From the NCBI GenBank assembly GCA_046348995.1, contig JAXMDB010000014.1:58759-122758 (forward strand): a DNA stretch of 64,000 bases. Direction: 5' to 3'. The notes under the pieces were generated by a model. That model saw only the letters and a list, made by a program, of their open reading frames with translations, did not search any database and had not been told where the DNA came from. This document shows positions 34,293 to 43,197 of this stretch, piece after piece. Origin of the DNA: JANNSX01 sp046348995. GTDB lineage: Bacteria; Pseudomonadota; Alphaproteobacteria; Rhizobiales; Hyphomicrobiaceae. Positions within the stretch are counted from its first letter, which is position 1. Each line of letters opens with the position of its first letter. The translations under genes were made by a program, and so were the position numbers.

Positions 34293-35129
34293 TCACCGCC
34301 CCGTCCAGTTGGGCTTGCGCTTCTCGGCGAAGGCGCGCGGACCTTCGAGGAAATCCTCGGACGACAGCATCTGTTCGTAGACCGGGATGCCGCTTTGGCC
34401 TGGAACGGCCCTGGCGAAGCTCTCCTCCACGGACAACGACGCGTTGCGCCGCGTCACGGCCTTCAGCGCCTGGATCGCGAGCGGCGCGCCCTCGGCGATC
34501 GTCTCGGCGACGGTAATGCACGTCGATAGAAGCTCGCTCTTGGGCACGACCTTCGCGACCAGTCCCCAGGCCTGCGCCTCCTCGACGCCGACACGCCGTC
34601 CGGTCAAAAGCATCTCGGTCGCTGCCTTGGGTGGGATCAGCTTATGAAGGCGCTGCATGCCGCCGACGTCGGGGAGGAAGCCGCGCATCAGCTCGGGCAG
34701 CTGAAAGAACGTGTCGTCGCTGGCGATGATGATGTCGCAGGCGAGCGCCAGCTCGAAGCCGCCGCCGACGGCCGCCCCGTTGACGGCGGCGATGACCGGC
34801 TTATCCAGCGTCCAATTCTCCGCCAGACCGCCGAAGCCGCCCGGTCCCGGGCCCTTTTCCGGGTCAAGGTCGTCCCCCGGCTGCCATTCCGCGTTGGCCA
34901 CCTCTTTCAGGTCCCAGCCGCCCGAGAAGATGCGCGCGTTGGCGCTCGCGAGAATGGCGACCACCAGGTCCGGATCGTTCTGGAAGCCGTCGAAGACGCG
35001 ATACATCGCCCGGCTCATGGCATTGTTGATGGCGTTCGCCTTCGGACGGTCGAGCGTCACGATCAGGATCTTGCCGTGACGGCGTGTGGTGAAGCCCTCG
35101 GCTGCGGCGGTCGGCTGATGTTGGGTCAT
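34293..35129 (-). CDS. Enoyl-CoA hydratase/isomerase (carnitinyl-CoA dehydratase-like)
   Basis: This 278-residue crotonase-fold enzyme hydrates or isomerises an acyl-CoA. Crotonase signatures are visible: ILIVTLDRPKANAINNAMS, the oxyanion-hole segment ARIFSGGWDLKEV, the second oxyanion segment IAAVNGAAVGGGFELALACD and the catalytic region FQLPELMRGFLPDVGGMQRL. It resembles CaiD-type dehydratases. ATG 35129 follows GGGAG and is preferred to upstream starts, which lack the fold. The family-III CoA-transferase 5 kb away would supply CoA esters in a shared pathway (inference). Confidence 0.9.
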   Translation of the reverse strand: MTQHQPTAAAEGFTTRRHGKILIVTLDRPKANAINNAMSRAMYRVFDGFQNDPDLVVAILASANARIFSGGWDLKEVANAEWQPGDDLDPEKGPGPGGFGGLAENWTLDKPVIAAVNGAAVGGGFELALACDIIIASDDTFFQLPELMRGFLPDVGGMQRLHKLIPPKAATEMLLTGRRVGVEEAQAWGLVAKVVPKSELLSTCITVAETIAEGAPLAIQALKAVTRRNASLSVEESFARAVPGQSGIPVYEQMLSSEDFLEGPRAFAEKRKPNWTGR

Positions 35130-35300
35130 GAGGCTCCCGTTGTGGTGAGACTGGGCAACCATAACGGAGGCCGCCAGCGGCGCGAACGGGCCTTGTGGGC
35201 CGGTCCACCCCGCGCCGGGCGGGGAGGGGGTGGTGTTGACCGGCAACCTTCGATCCTCTATTGTTCCCGGCTGACCCCCATTATCCATGAGGCATTGCGC

Positions 35301-35714
35301 ATGGCCCGCGTCACGGTCGAGGATTGCGTCGACAAGGTTTCGAACCGCTTCGAGCTGGTGCTGCTGGCAGCTCACCGCGCCCGCGCCATCGCCAAGGGCG
35401 CGCCGATGGCAGTCGAGAAGGACAACGACAAGAACCCGGTCGTTGCGCTGCGCGAGATCGCGGAAAAGGGTATCTCGCCGGAGGACTTGAAGGAAGAGTT
35501 CGTCCACGCGCTGCAGAAGTATGTCGAGGTCGACGAGCCGGAGGCGCAGGCCGCCCCCGTTATGTCCAACGACACGCGCGCCATCCCCGTGCTCGGCCGC
35601 GACGATCGCTCGTCCGACACGCAGATGGATCGCATGAGCGAGGAGGAGCTCCTCCGCGGTCTCGAAAGCATGGTGCCGATCGAGGCCTCGAATGCGAGCC
35701 AAAGGGCGCGCTGA
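35301..35714 (+). CDS. rpoZ: DNA-directed RNA polymerase omega subunit
   Basis: This 137-residue omega subunit assists beta' folding and RNA polymerase assembly. It opens MARVTVEDCVDKVSNRFELV, the universal omega motif, followed by LLAAHRARAIAKGAPMAVEK, NDKNPVVALREIA and a longer acidic C-terminal tail typical of alphaproteobacteria. Start is ATG 35301. rel/spoT follows, the conserved rpoZ-rel order. Confidence 0.96.
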   Translation: MARVTVEDCVDKVSNRFELVLLAAHRARAIAKGAPMAVEKDNDKNPVVALREIAEKGISPEDLKEEFVHALQKYVEVDEPEAQAAPVMSNDTRAIPVLGRDDRSSDTQMDRMSEEELLRGLESMVPIEASNASQRAR

Positions 35715-35792
35715 CACCGTCCGCCATCGCGACCCGCGAGAGCGTGCGCGGGTCACCCGGTACTGTGTCACCGCTGCGGGCGCGGTGCGTGG

Positions 35793-35981
35793 CACCCCCC
35801 ACCCTGTCCCTCTCCACGGGGGGGAGGGGACGACGGGGATAGAGCTGTCGTCTCTATCGGCCTCTTCCAGCCTTCGCCGCCGCGCTTCGAGCCCCAGGTC
35901 TCGTACGCTACAACGTCGTCGTCAGGGACGCATGCGCTCTCTCCCCCCTCCCCCGCGTGGGGAGGGTAGGGGTGGGGGGTG
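35793..35981. repeat. GC-rich inverted-repeat element between rpoZ and rel
   Basis: The left end (from CACCCCCCACCCTGTCCCTC) and the right end (to GGGTAGGGGTGGGGGGTG) are imperfect inverted copies, each about 38 bp and each with an internal CCCC/GGGG hairpin. About 110 bp of unrelated DNA lies between. The ends resemble the start of the repeats at 42513 and 54661. It looks like a MITE- or REP-type element and fills most of the 309-bp gap. Confidence 0.65.
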
Positions 35982-36023
35982 GGCGACACCTCGTCGAGCG
36001 GCCATGCCTGTGGAGCGCATCCC

Positions 36024-38243
36024 ATGATGCGCCAGTTCCAGCTCGTCGAGCGCGTGCTCGCCTATGACCCCAACGCCGACGAGGCGCTGCTCAATCGCGC
36101 CTACGTTTATGCCATGCGCGCGCACGGCCATCAGAAGCGCGCCTCGGGCGATCCTTATTTCTCCCATCCCCTCGAGGTCGCCGCGATCCTGACCGAGCTC
36201 AAGCTCGACGACGCGACGATCGCGACCGCCCTGCTGCACGACACCATCGAGGACACCGGCACGACGCGCGCCGAGATCGACCAGCTGTTCGGCCCCGAGA
36301 TCGGCCATCTGGTCGAGGGGCTGACGAAGATCAAGAAGCTCGATCTCGTCACCAAGCAGGCCGAGCAGGCGGAGAATTTCCGCAAGCTGCTGATCGCCAT
36401 CTCGACCGACATCCGCGTGCTGCTCGTCAAGCTCGCCGACCGCCTGCACAATATGCGCACCCTCGATCACATGCCCGAGCACAAGCGGGCTCGGATCGCG
36501 GAGGAAACGCTCGAGATTTACGCTCCGCTCGCCGGCCGCATGGGCATGCAATGGCTGCGCGAGGAGCTGGAGGAGCTCGCCTTCCGATGGGTCAATCCGG
36601 AGGGCTATGCGACCGTCACGGGCAAGCTCGCCCAGCTGCACAAGAAGAACGAGGGTCTGGTCAGCGAGATTTTGCAGGCGGTTCGCGACAAGCTGCTCTC
36701 CTACGGCATCGAGGCGGAGGTCACGGGGCGCGAAAAGAAGCCCTACCAGATCTGGCGCAAGATGGAGCGCAAGCAGATCTCGCTCGAGCAGCTGTCCGAC
36801 ATCTACGGATTCCGCATCATCGTTCGCAACATGCAGGAATGCTATCGGGTGCTCGGCGTCGTGCACACGAGCTGGCGATCGGTGCCCGGGCGCTTCAAGG
36901 ACTACATCTCGAACCCCAAGCAGAACGACTACCGCTCGATCCACACGACGATCGTCGGCCCACGGCATCAGCGCGTGGAATTGCAGATCCGTACCGAGAT
37001 CATGCACCAGATCGCCGAGTACGGCGTCGCCGCGCACAATCTCTACAAGGATCAGATCGAGGGCGAGGAGACCTCGAGCGCCTCCTACGATTGGCTGAGG
37101 CGCCTCGTCGATACGCTCCTCATGGGTGACAACTCGGAGGAGTTCCTCGAGCACACGAAGCTCGAGCTGTTCCAGGACCAGGTGTTCTGCTTCACACCCA
37201 AAGGCCGCCTCATTGCGCTGCCGCGCGGCGCGACCCCGATCGACTTCGCCTACGCGGTCCACACCGACGTCGGCAATCATTGCGTCGGCTGCCGCATCAA
37301 CGGCCATCACCGGCCGCTGACGACGGAGCTGCGGAACGGCGACGAGGTCGAAATCCAGACGGCCGAGGCCCAGACGCCGCCGGCCGCCTGGGAGAGCATC
37401 GCCCGCACCGGCAAGGCGCGCTCGACGATCCGCCGCGCCAACAAGGAGCAGACGCGGCTCAAGTTCGGCGAGCTCGGCCGGCAAATTCTCAAATCCGCCT
37501 TCGCGAGCGCCCACAAGGCCTACGGCGACGAGATGGTGCAGAAGGGGCTCGCACGCCTGACCCAGAAGACGGTCGACGAGGTGCTCGTGGCGGTCGCCAA
37601 GGGCGAGCTCAAGACCATCACGGTGCTGAAGGCCGTGTTCCCGGGCGACGAGCTCAAGACGGCCGCGGCACCGCCCGATCGCAAGCAGCGCAATCGCTAC
37701 GAGAGTAAGCCCGACGAGGGCTGGTTCAACCTGACGAAGGTGATGGGGCTCAAGTTCCGCTTGCCGGCCCGTTCGGCGGCGGCGCCCGAGAGTGCCGCGG
37801 GCGTGCCCATTCGCGGGCTTCGCGGCGGCCTTCCTGTCGACTTCGGCGAGGGCGGCGCCGTGCCCGGCGACAAGATCGTCGGCATCGTGACGCCCGACCG
37901 CGGCATCCTCATCTATCCGATCCATTCGCCCAAGCTGCAGCAGTACGACGACATGGAGGGTTGGATCGACGTCGCGTGGGACATCGACGAGGAGAATCCG
38001 GAGCGCTTCGTAACCGTCATCTCGGTGACCGTGCTCAACCAGCCGGGCACGCTCGCCCAGATCGCCCAGGTGATCGGCGACCAGGACGGCAACATCGATC
38101 AGCTCAAGATGACCGAGCGGGCGAGCGACTTCACGAAGATGGAGATCGAGCTCGAGGTCTGGGATCTCGAGCACTTGAACCGCATCATGGCGGGCTTGAA
38201 GGCAAAGCCCGTCGTCAGCTCGGTCGAGCGGGTGTTCGTTTAG
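36024..38243 (+). CDS. rsh: Bifunctional (p)ppGpp synthetase/hydrolase (RelA/SpoT homologue)
   Basis: This 739-residue Rsh protein makes and degrades (p)ppGpp in the stringent response. The N-terminal HD hydrolase domain is complete: HGHQKRASGDPYFSHPLEVA, then LLHDTIEDTGTT and LVKLADRLHNMRTL, so hydrolase activity is expected. The synthetase domain has IYGFRIIVRNMQECYRVLG and YISNPKQNDYRSIHTTI. The TGS domain (VFCFTPKGRLIALPRGATPI) and a C-terminal ACT domain (FVTVISVTVLNQPGTLAQIA) follow. ATG 36024 is preceded by GGAG. Alphaproteobacteria usually have one such bifunctional enzyme, and the position after rpoZ is standard. Confidence 0.97.
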   Translation: MMRQFQLVERVLAYDPNADEALLNRAYVYAMRAHGHQKRASGDPYFSHPLEVAAILTELKLDDATIATALLHDTIEDTGTTRAEIDQLFGPEIGHLVEGLTKIKKLDLVTKQAEQAENFRKLLIAISTDIRVLLVKLADRLHNMRTLDHMPEHKRARIAEETLEIYAPLAGRMGMQWLREELEELAFRWVNPEGYATVTGKLAQLHKKNEGLVSEILQAVRDKLLSYGIEAEVTGREKKPYQIWRKMERKQISLEQLSDIYGFRIIVRNMQECYRVLGVVHTSWRSVPGRFKDYISNPKQNDYRSIHTTIVGPRHQRVELQIRTEIMHQIAEYGVAAHNLYKDQIEGEETSSASYDWLRRLVDTLLMGDNSEEFLEHTKLELFQDQVFCFTPKGRLIALPRGATPIDFAYAVHTDVGNHCVGCRINGHHRPLTTELRNGDEVEIQTAEAQTPPAAWESIARTGKARSTIRRANKEQTRLKFGELGRQILKSAFASAHKAYGDEMVQKGLARLTQKTVDEVLVAVAKGELKTITVLKAVFPGDELKTAAAPPDRKQRNRYESKPDEGWFNLTKVMGLKFRLPARSAAAPESAAGVPIRGLRGGLPVDFGEGGAVPGDKIVGIVTPDRGILIYPIHSPKLQQYDDMEGWIDVAWDIDEENPERFVTVISVTVLNQPGTLAQIAQVIGDQDGNIDQLKMTERASDFTKMEIELEVWDLEHLNRIMAGLKAKPVVSSVERVFV

Positions 38244-38256
38244 GCGATCACGGGCC

Positions 38257-38631
38257 TCAGGTTCGCGACTTGCGGCGGTCACCCGCCGCGGGCTCCAGCG
38301 CAACCTCTTTCTGCAACGCCTCGAGCTGAGTCTCGGCGGCCTTTAGCGCGGCGCGCTCCACGGCCCGGTAGCGGCGGACGAGGGCGAGGCCTGCGGACGT
38401 CAGTTGGGCGCCTCCGCCTTGTTTCCCTCCGGTCTGCGCCGACACCACGGGCTTGCCGAAGATCTGGTTCAGCTCCTCGATCAGATCCCAGGCGTGCTTG
38501 TAGGACATGCCCATCTGCCGGGCGCCGGCCGAGATCGAGCCGCAGGCGGCAATGTGCTCCAACAGCTCGATCTTGCCCGGTCCGATGCGGCCGTCCGGAT
38601 CGAGATCGATGCGCACGCTCAGTCTCGGCAT
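38257..38631 (-). CDS. ModE-type winged-helix regulator (DNA-binding domain only)
   Basis: This 124-residue protein corresponds to the N-terminal LysR-like winged helix of ModE: KIELLEHIAACGSISAGARQ, MSYKHAWDLIEELNQIFGKP and GGKQGGGAQLTSAGLALVRR. The C-terminal molybdate-binding (MOP) domains are absent, as in the common single-domain ModE-like proteins. The true ligand and target are therefore unknown. It ends 13 bp from the rel stop, convergent. ATG 38631 matches the family start. Confidence 0.88.
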   Translation of the reverse strand: MPRLSVRIDLDPDGRIGPGKIELLEHIAACGSISAGARQMGMSYKHAWDLIEELNQIFGKPVVSAQTGGKQGGGAQLTSAGLALVRRYRAVERAALKAAETQLEALQKEVALEPAAGDRRKSRT

Positions 38632-38784
38632 GGGGCTCCGGCGCCTATGGCGCTTCGCTCGGGTTTCGATCCGAGGATCACCGCCGCCCTGGCCAAGGTC
38701 AAGCATCCCCCCGCCCCCTTCGCCTCGGACTGCTGACCCGTGTTAGGGTGGCCGCTTGTTCGATCAACAACGGCTGCGCCCGAC

Positions 38785-39552
38785 ATGTCTCTGCAACCTA
38801 AGTCCGCTCGCCCCTTACGCCTCGGAGTCAACATCGACCACGTCGCGACCGTCCGGAATGCCCGTGGCGGCAAGCTCCCCGATCCCGTCCGCGCGGCGCA
38901 TCTGGCCATCGCCGCGGGCGCCGACGGCATCACTGCACACCTGCGCGAGGATCGCCGCCATATCCGCGACGCCGACATGGAGCGGATCAAGGCCGAGATT
39001 TCCAAGCCACTCAATTTCGAGATGGCGGCGACCGACGAGATGCTGGCGATCGCGCTGCGCGTCAAACCGCATGCCGTCTGCCTGGTCCCTGAGAAGCGCG
39101 AGGAACGCACGACCGAGGGCGGGCTCGATGTCGTCGGCGGGCACAACCATCTGGCCCCCTATATCGCCAAGCTCGCAGCGGCGGGCATCCGCGTATCGCT
39201 GTTCATCGAGGCGGATCCCAAGGCGATCGAGGCCTCCGCCAGGCTGAAAGCCCCCGTTGTCGAGCTGCATACCGGCACCTGGTGCGATGCGGTCGCCGAT
39301 GGCCATGCCGAGAAGGCGGCGCGCGAGTTCGAGCGCCTGCGCCAGGGCGCCAAGCTCGCCCATAGCCTCGGCCTCGAGCCGCATGCGGGGCACGGCCTCG
39401 ACTACGCCACCGCCGAGCAGATCTCGGCCTTCCCCGAGCTCGCCGAGCTCAACATCGGTCACTTCCTCGTCGGCGAGGCGATCTTCGTCGGCCTCGAGGC
39501 GGCGATCCGCGACATCAGGGCTGCCATGGACCGGGGCAGGGCGCGGGCATGA
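38785..39552 (+). CDS. pdxJ: Pyridoxine 5'-phosphate synthase
   Basis: This 255-residue TIM-barrel enzyme condenses 1-deoxyxylulose 5-phosphate with 3-amino-2-oxopropyl phosphate to form pyridoxine 5'-phosphate (vitamin B6). The N-terminal LGVNIDHVATVRNARGGKLP is diagnostic; ITAHLREDRRHI and NFEMAATDEM follow, and the phosphate site reads VELHTGTWCDA and GHGLDYATA. It overlaps acpS by 4 bp. Confidence 0.97.
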   Translation: MSLQPKSARPLRLGVNIDHVATVRNARGGKLPDPVRAAHLAIAAGADGITAHLREDRRHIRDADMERIKAEISKPLNFEMAATDEMLAIALRVKPHAVCLVPEKREERTTEGGLDVVGGHNHLAPYIAKLAAAGIRVSLFIEADPKAIEASARLKAPVVELHTGTWCDAVADGHAEKAAREFERLRQGAKLAHSLGLEPHAGHGLDYATAEQISAFPELAELNIGHFLVGEAIFVGLEAAIRDIRAAMDRGRARA

Positions 39553-39962
39553 TCATCGGCCTCGGCAACGACCTGATCGACATCCGGCGGATCGAGAAGG
39601 CGATCGAGCGCTACGGCGATCGCTTCCTCGACCGGATCTTCACGCCCGTCGAGCGGGCAAAGTCCGACCGCCGGGCGGCGCGGGCCGCCTCCTACGCCAA
39701 GCGGTTCGCGGCCAAAGAGGCGTGCGCCAAGGCGCTCGGCACCGGCTTGAGCGACGGGGTCTTCTGGCGCGACATGGGGGTCGTGAACCTGCCCTCCGGC
39801 CGGCCGACCTTCGCCTTGACCGGGGGGGCGCTCAAGCGGCTTCAATCGATCACCCCTGACGGCTTCGAGGCGCGGATCGATCTCACCATCACCGACGACT
39901 TTCCGCTTGCCCAGGCCATTGTGATCATATCCGTACTAAGGCTGAAAGAAGATCGCCGGTGA
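39549..39962 (+). CDS. acpS: Holo-[acyl-carrier-protein] synthase
   Basis: This 137-residue phosphopantetheinyl transferase moves the 4'-phosphopantetheine arm from CoA to ACP. The Mg-binding Asp motif is IGLGNDLIDIRRIE at the N-terminus and the second signature is RFAAKEACAKALGTG. ATGA overlap with pdxJ and position before lepB match the conserved alphaproteobacterial operon. Confidence 0.96.
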   Translation: MIIGLGNDLIDIRRIEKAIERYGDRFLDRIFTPVERAKSDRRAARAASYAKRFAAKEACAKALGTGLSDGVFWRDMGVVNLPSGRPTFALTGGALKRLQSITPDGFEARIDLTITDDFPLAQAIVIISVLRLKEDRR

Positions 39963-40067
39963 GGCCTTGGTAACGGGGCTGTCGATTGCCACCTGACGGG
40001 CCCAAGGCGTATAGGGGCTGCAGTCCGGCGGGCTGCCGCCACGCGAGATTTAAGGACCGAGGCACCT

Positions 40068-40844
40068 TTGACCGAGCCGCTGACCAAAGACAGACCCAAA
40101 CAGAAGTCCACCGGGGCCGAAGCCTGGGACATCATCAAGGTGATCCTGCAGGCGCTCGCGCTCGCCTTCCTGGTGCGGATCTTCCTCTACCAGCCCTTCA
40201 ACATTCCCTCGGGCTCGATGGAGAACACGCTGCTCGTCGGCGACTACCTGTTCGTCTCCAAATACAGCTACGGCTACAGCAAATACTCCTTCCCCCTTGA
40301 TGCTATCCCCTTCTCGGGGCGCATCTGGGAGGGCGAGCCCAAACGTGGCGACATCGCCGTCTTCCGCAAGCCGACGAAGACCGAGGAAGACTTCATCAAG
40401 CGCGTCATCGGTCTGCCCGGCGACAAGATCCAGATGCAGGACGGCGTGCTCTACATCAACGGCGCGGCTATCCCGAAAAAGCGTGTCGACGACTACGAGG
40501 AGCTCGACAACTTCGGCAACACCCGCCGCATCCCTCGCTTCGAGGAGACGCTTCCCAACGGCGTCGTCTATCACGTGCTCGACCGCACGCCCGACGGACC
40601 CGGCGACGACACGGATGTCTACACGGTGCCGCCCGGTCACTTCTTCATGATGGGCGACAACCGCGACAACTCCTCCGATTCGAGGTTCCAGGGCCCCGAC
40701 GACGTCGGCTACGTGCCGATCGAGAATTTCGTCGGCCGCGCGGAGATCATCTTCTATTCGACCGACGGCACGGCCGCCTGGTGGGAGTTCTGGAAATGGC
40801 CGATCGCGACCCGCTGGGGCCGGCTCGGCATGCTCACCCGGTGA
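40068..40844 (+). CDS. lepB: Signal peptidase I
   Basis: This 258-residue membrane serine protease removes Sec/Tat signal peptides. One N-terminal helix (IIKVILQALALAFLVRIFLY) is followed by the catalytic Ser in PSGSMENTL and the catalytic Lys in FIKRVIGLPGD. The C-terminal box reads FMMGDNRDNSSDSRF. The start appears to be TTG at 40068, preceded by GAGG. It is 7 bp upstream of rnc. Confidence 0.96.
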   Translation: MTEPLTKDRPKQKSTGAEAWDIIKVILQALALAFLVRIFLYQPFNIPSGSMENTLLVGDYLFVSKYSYGYSKYSFPLDAIPFSGRIWEGEPKRGDIAVFRKPTKTEEDFIKRVIGLPGDKIQMQDGVLYINGAAIPKKRVDDYEELDNFGNTRRIPRFEETLPNGVVYHVLDRTPDGPGDDTDVYTVPPGHFFMMGDNRDNSSDSRFQGPDDVGYVPIENFVGRAEIIFYSTDGTAAWWEFWKWPIATRWGRLGMLTR

Positions 40845-40851
40845 GGACACC

Positions 40852-41553
40852 GTGAAGGGCAAGACACGCCGCGATCTCGAGCAGGCCATGGGCCACCGCT
40901 TCAAGCGGCGGGCACTGCTCGAGCAGGCGCTGACGCATGCGAGCGCGCGGGAAGGCAACAAGGCCGCGAGCGACAACGAGCGCCTCGAGTTTTTGGGCGA
41001 CCGCGTGCTCGGTCTCGTCATCGCCGAGGTGATCTGCGAGCAGTTCCCGGAGGCCTCCGAAGGCGATCTCGCGCGCCGCTTCAACCGGCTCGTCCGCCGC
41101 GAGACGTGCGCTGCCGTCGCCAACGAGATCGGCTTGGGACCGCATCTCGTCATGAGCGTCTCCGAGCACGGCTCGGGCGGGCGGGCCAAGAGCAACATTC
41201 TGGCGGACGCCTGCGAGGCGCTGCTCGGGGCGCTCTATCTCGATTCCGGCTTCGACAAGACGCGCGCCGTCATCCGGGCGCTGTGGAGCGATCACGTCGA
41301 CGGCGCGACCGCCGTTCGCGCCGATCCCAAGACGGCGCTGCAGGAATGGGCGCAGTCGCTCGGGCCGGACTTGCCGCTCTACAAAGAGGTGAAGCGCGCC
41401 GGTCCCCAGCACGCGCCGAGCTTCACGGCGGAGGTGCGCATCAAGGGGCGCGACCCGGCGGTGGGCACGGGACCGAACAAACGGCAGGCCGAGCAGGCCG
41501 CCGCCAAGGCGATGCTCGAGAGCCTGGGACTTTGGGACATGAAACATGACTGA
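40852..41553 (+). CDS. rnc: Ribonuclease III
   Basis: This 233-residue double-strand-specific RNase processes rRNA precursors and structured RNAs. The signature NERLEFLGDRVLGLVIAEVI carries catalytic acidic residues; ADACEALLGALYLDSGF holds the second acidic set. A C-terminal dsRNA-binding domain (DPKTALQEWAQSLG to KQAEQAAAKAMLESLG) is present. The start is GTG 40852. It overlaps era by 8 bp. Confidence 0.97.
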   Translation: MKGKTRRDLEQAMGHRFKRRALLEQALTHASAREGNKAASDNERLEFLGDRVLGLVIAEVICEQFPEASEGDLARRFNRLVRRETCAAVANEIGLGPHLVMSVSEHGSGGRAKSNILADACEALLGALYLDSGFDKTRAVIRALWSDHVDGATAVRADPKTALQEWAQSLGPDLPLYKEVKRAGPQHAPSFTAEVRIKGRDPAVGTGPNKRQAEQAAAKAMLESLGLWDMKHD

Positions 41554-42451
41554 GAGCGAGCACCGCGCAGGCTTCGTCGCCATCATCGGCGCGCCGAATG
41601 CGGGCAAGTCGACGCTCGTCAATCAGCTCGTCGGCGCCAAGATTTCGATCGTCACCCACAAGGTGCAGACGACGCGGGCGCGCGTGCGCGGCATCCTCAT
41701 GAAGGGCGCGACGCAGGTCGTCCTCGTCGATACGCCCGGGATCTTCGCGCCGCGCCGCCGTCTCGACCGCGCGATGGTGGAGGCGGCGTGGACCGAAGCC
41801 GGCGACGCCGACGTTACCGCGCTGCTGGTCGATGCGGGCCGTCCCATCGATGTGGCGACCGATCCGATCCTCGAGAAGTTGTCGGGTCTCGGCCGCCGCC
41901 GCATCCTCGTCGTCAACAAGGTCGACAAGATCGAGAAGCCGAAGCTTCTGGCGCTCGTCGAGGCGCTCAACGCGCGCGTGCCGTTCGAGCAGACGTTCCT
42001 GATCTCGGCACTCAATGGATCGGGCGTCGAGGACTTGGCCGGGTGGCTCGCGTCTGCCATGCCCAAGGGCGTGTGGATGTTCCCCGAGGACCAGATCGCG
42101 GATGCGCCGATGCGGCTGACGGCGGCCGAGCTCACGCGTGAGAAGCTCTATCTCAGACTGCACGAGGAGCTGCCCTACGCCTCGACCGTCGAGACGACGG
42201 CGTGGAAGGAGCTGAAGGACGGTAGCGTCCGCATCGAGCAGACGATCTACGTCGAGCGCGACAGCCAGCGCCGCATCGTGCTCGGCCACAAGGGCGAGAC
42301 GATCAAGGCGATCTCGATGGAGGCGCGGAAGGACATCGCCGCCATGCTCGAGAAGCCGGTGCATCTCTTCCTGTTCGTGAAAGTCGACGAGCGCTGGGGC
42401 GACAACCGCGAGCACTACACGGCGCTGGGGCTGGATTTCCCGAAGAGCTGA
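41546..42451 (+). CDS. era: GTPase Era
   Basis: This 301-residue Ras-like GTPase is needed for 30S ribosome maturation. The G1 motif is GAPNAGKSTLV, G2 lies around HKVQTTRARVRG, G3 is DTPGIF and G4 is NKVDKI. The C-terminal KH domain includes RRIVLGHKGETIKAISMEAR. It closes the pdxJ-acpS-lepB-rnc-era block. A dispersed repeat begins about 60 bp downstream instead of the recO gene often found next. Confidence 0.97.
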   Translation: MTESEHRAGFVAIIGAPNAGKSTLVNQLVGAKISIVTHKVQTTRARVRGILMKGATQVVLVDTPGIFAPRRRLDRAMVEAAWTEAGDADVTALLVDAGRPIDVATDPILEKLSGLGRRRILVVNKVDKIEKPKLLALVEALNARVPFEQTFLISALNGSGVEDLAGWLASAMPKGVWMFPEDQIADAPMRLTAAELTREKLYLRLHEELPYASTVETTAWKELKDGSVRIEQTIYVERDSQRRIVLGHKGETIKAISMEARKDIAAMLEKPVHLFLFVKVDERWGDNREHYTALGLDFPKS

Positions 42452-42864
42452 GCTGCTACTATCAAGCTGCGAAATTACTGAACCTTTGGATCGTTGAGGC
42501 GTTGGCGGCGCTACCCTCCCCCCTTGAGGGGGAGGGTAGGGTGGGGGGTCGGAAGCAAGTGACTTCGTGGTCTTGTCTATCCCCCCATCCCAAGCGCCTA
42601 AGGGCTTAGCTTGCGCTAAACCCAAGGCGCTTGGCCTTCCCCCTCACGGGGGGCAGGGATGCGCGTCCGTTTGCAGGGACGTGAGCGTCGTTGATTGAGG
42701 TCAGCCATTCTGCGGTTTGGTATAAGGGCTCATTCACTTTGATGTCTCGCGCGGCCGCTGCTGTTACCCCGGTAACGGCGCTGACCGCGAAAACCCGCCA
42801 TATGTCTCCCGACACCCGCCGGCAGCCTCAACGACCGGACGGCCGATAGCTCAGGGAGACGACC
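42452..42864. other. Intergenic region holding a dispersed repeat
   Basis: This 413-bp gap is largely occupied by the repeat at 42513-42658. The rest has no coding or RNA feature that I recognise. The promoter of the next gene should lie in its last 150 bp. Confidence 0.5.
42513..42658 (+). repeat. Dispersed GC-rich hairpin repeat, copy 1
   Basis: This element of about 146 bp begins ACCCTCCCCCCTTGAGGGGG and ends CCTTCCCCCTCACGGGGGG. Its core 42591-42631 is a long hairpin whose arms are AAGCGCCtaaGGGcTTAGC and GCGCTAAACCCaaGGCGCTT. Another copy with the same orientation and layout is at 54661-54804. Confidence 0.85.
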
Positions 42865-43197
42865 ATGTTGCACGTCAGCGAAAGACCCCAGAACCGGTTC
42901 TCCGTCCACGTCAACCGGGATGCCGTCGCCGAGCTCGGCCGGGCAGTGCGTCTGCGGCTCCGCCTCATCGAGCCCGAAGCCGAGCCGATCGAGAGCTTGC
43001 CGCCGGTGACCGGCATCGCCGTCGGCCGCGATCGGGAGATCGCGCTCGCCAAGGCGCGGGTCAGGTGGTTGGGGCTCGTCGAGCAATTGCACGGTGAGGA
43101 TGCCGCCAATCTCGCCCGCGCCCGCTTTCAGAGCGTGCAGATCGAGCAGGACGGCGCGGGCTTCCTCTGCCTTTTCCGGGCGACGCCGATGCCTTAA
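42865..43197 (+). CDS. Hypothetical protein
   Basis: The function is not recognised. This 110-residue, mostly charged cytoplasmic protein has a good ribosome binding site (CAGGGAGACGACC before ATG 42865). It contains NRFSVHVNRDAVAELGRAVR and a helical middle (IALAKARVRWLGLVEQLHGE) with no membrane span or Cys motif. Its 3' end overlaps the convergent small gene at 43194 by 4 bp. Confidence 0.7.
   Translation: MLHVSERPQNRFSVHVNRDAVAELGRAVRLRLRLIEPEAEPIESLPPVTGIAVGRDREIALAKARVRWLGLVEQLHGEDAANLARARFQSVQIEQDGAGFLCLFRATPMP

Noticed and set aside
35922..38303. 793-codon minus-strand frame
   Set aside because: It is the antisense shadow of rel/spoT in a GC-rich genome. It has no recognisable domain, whereas the plus strand is unmistakable.
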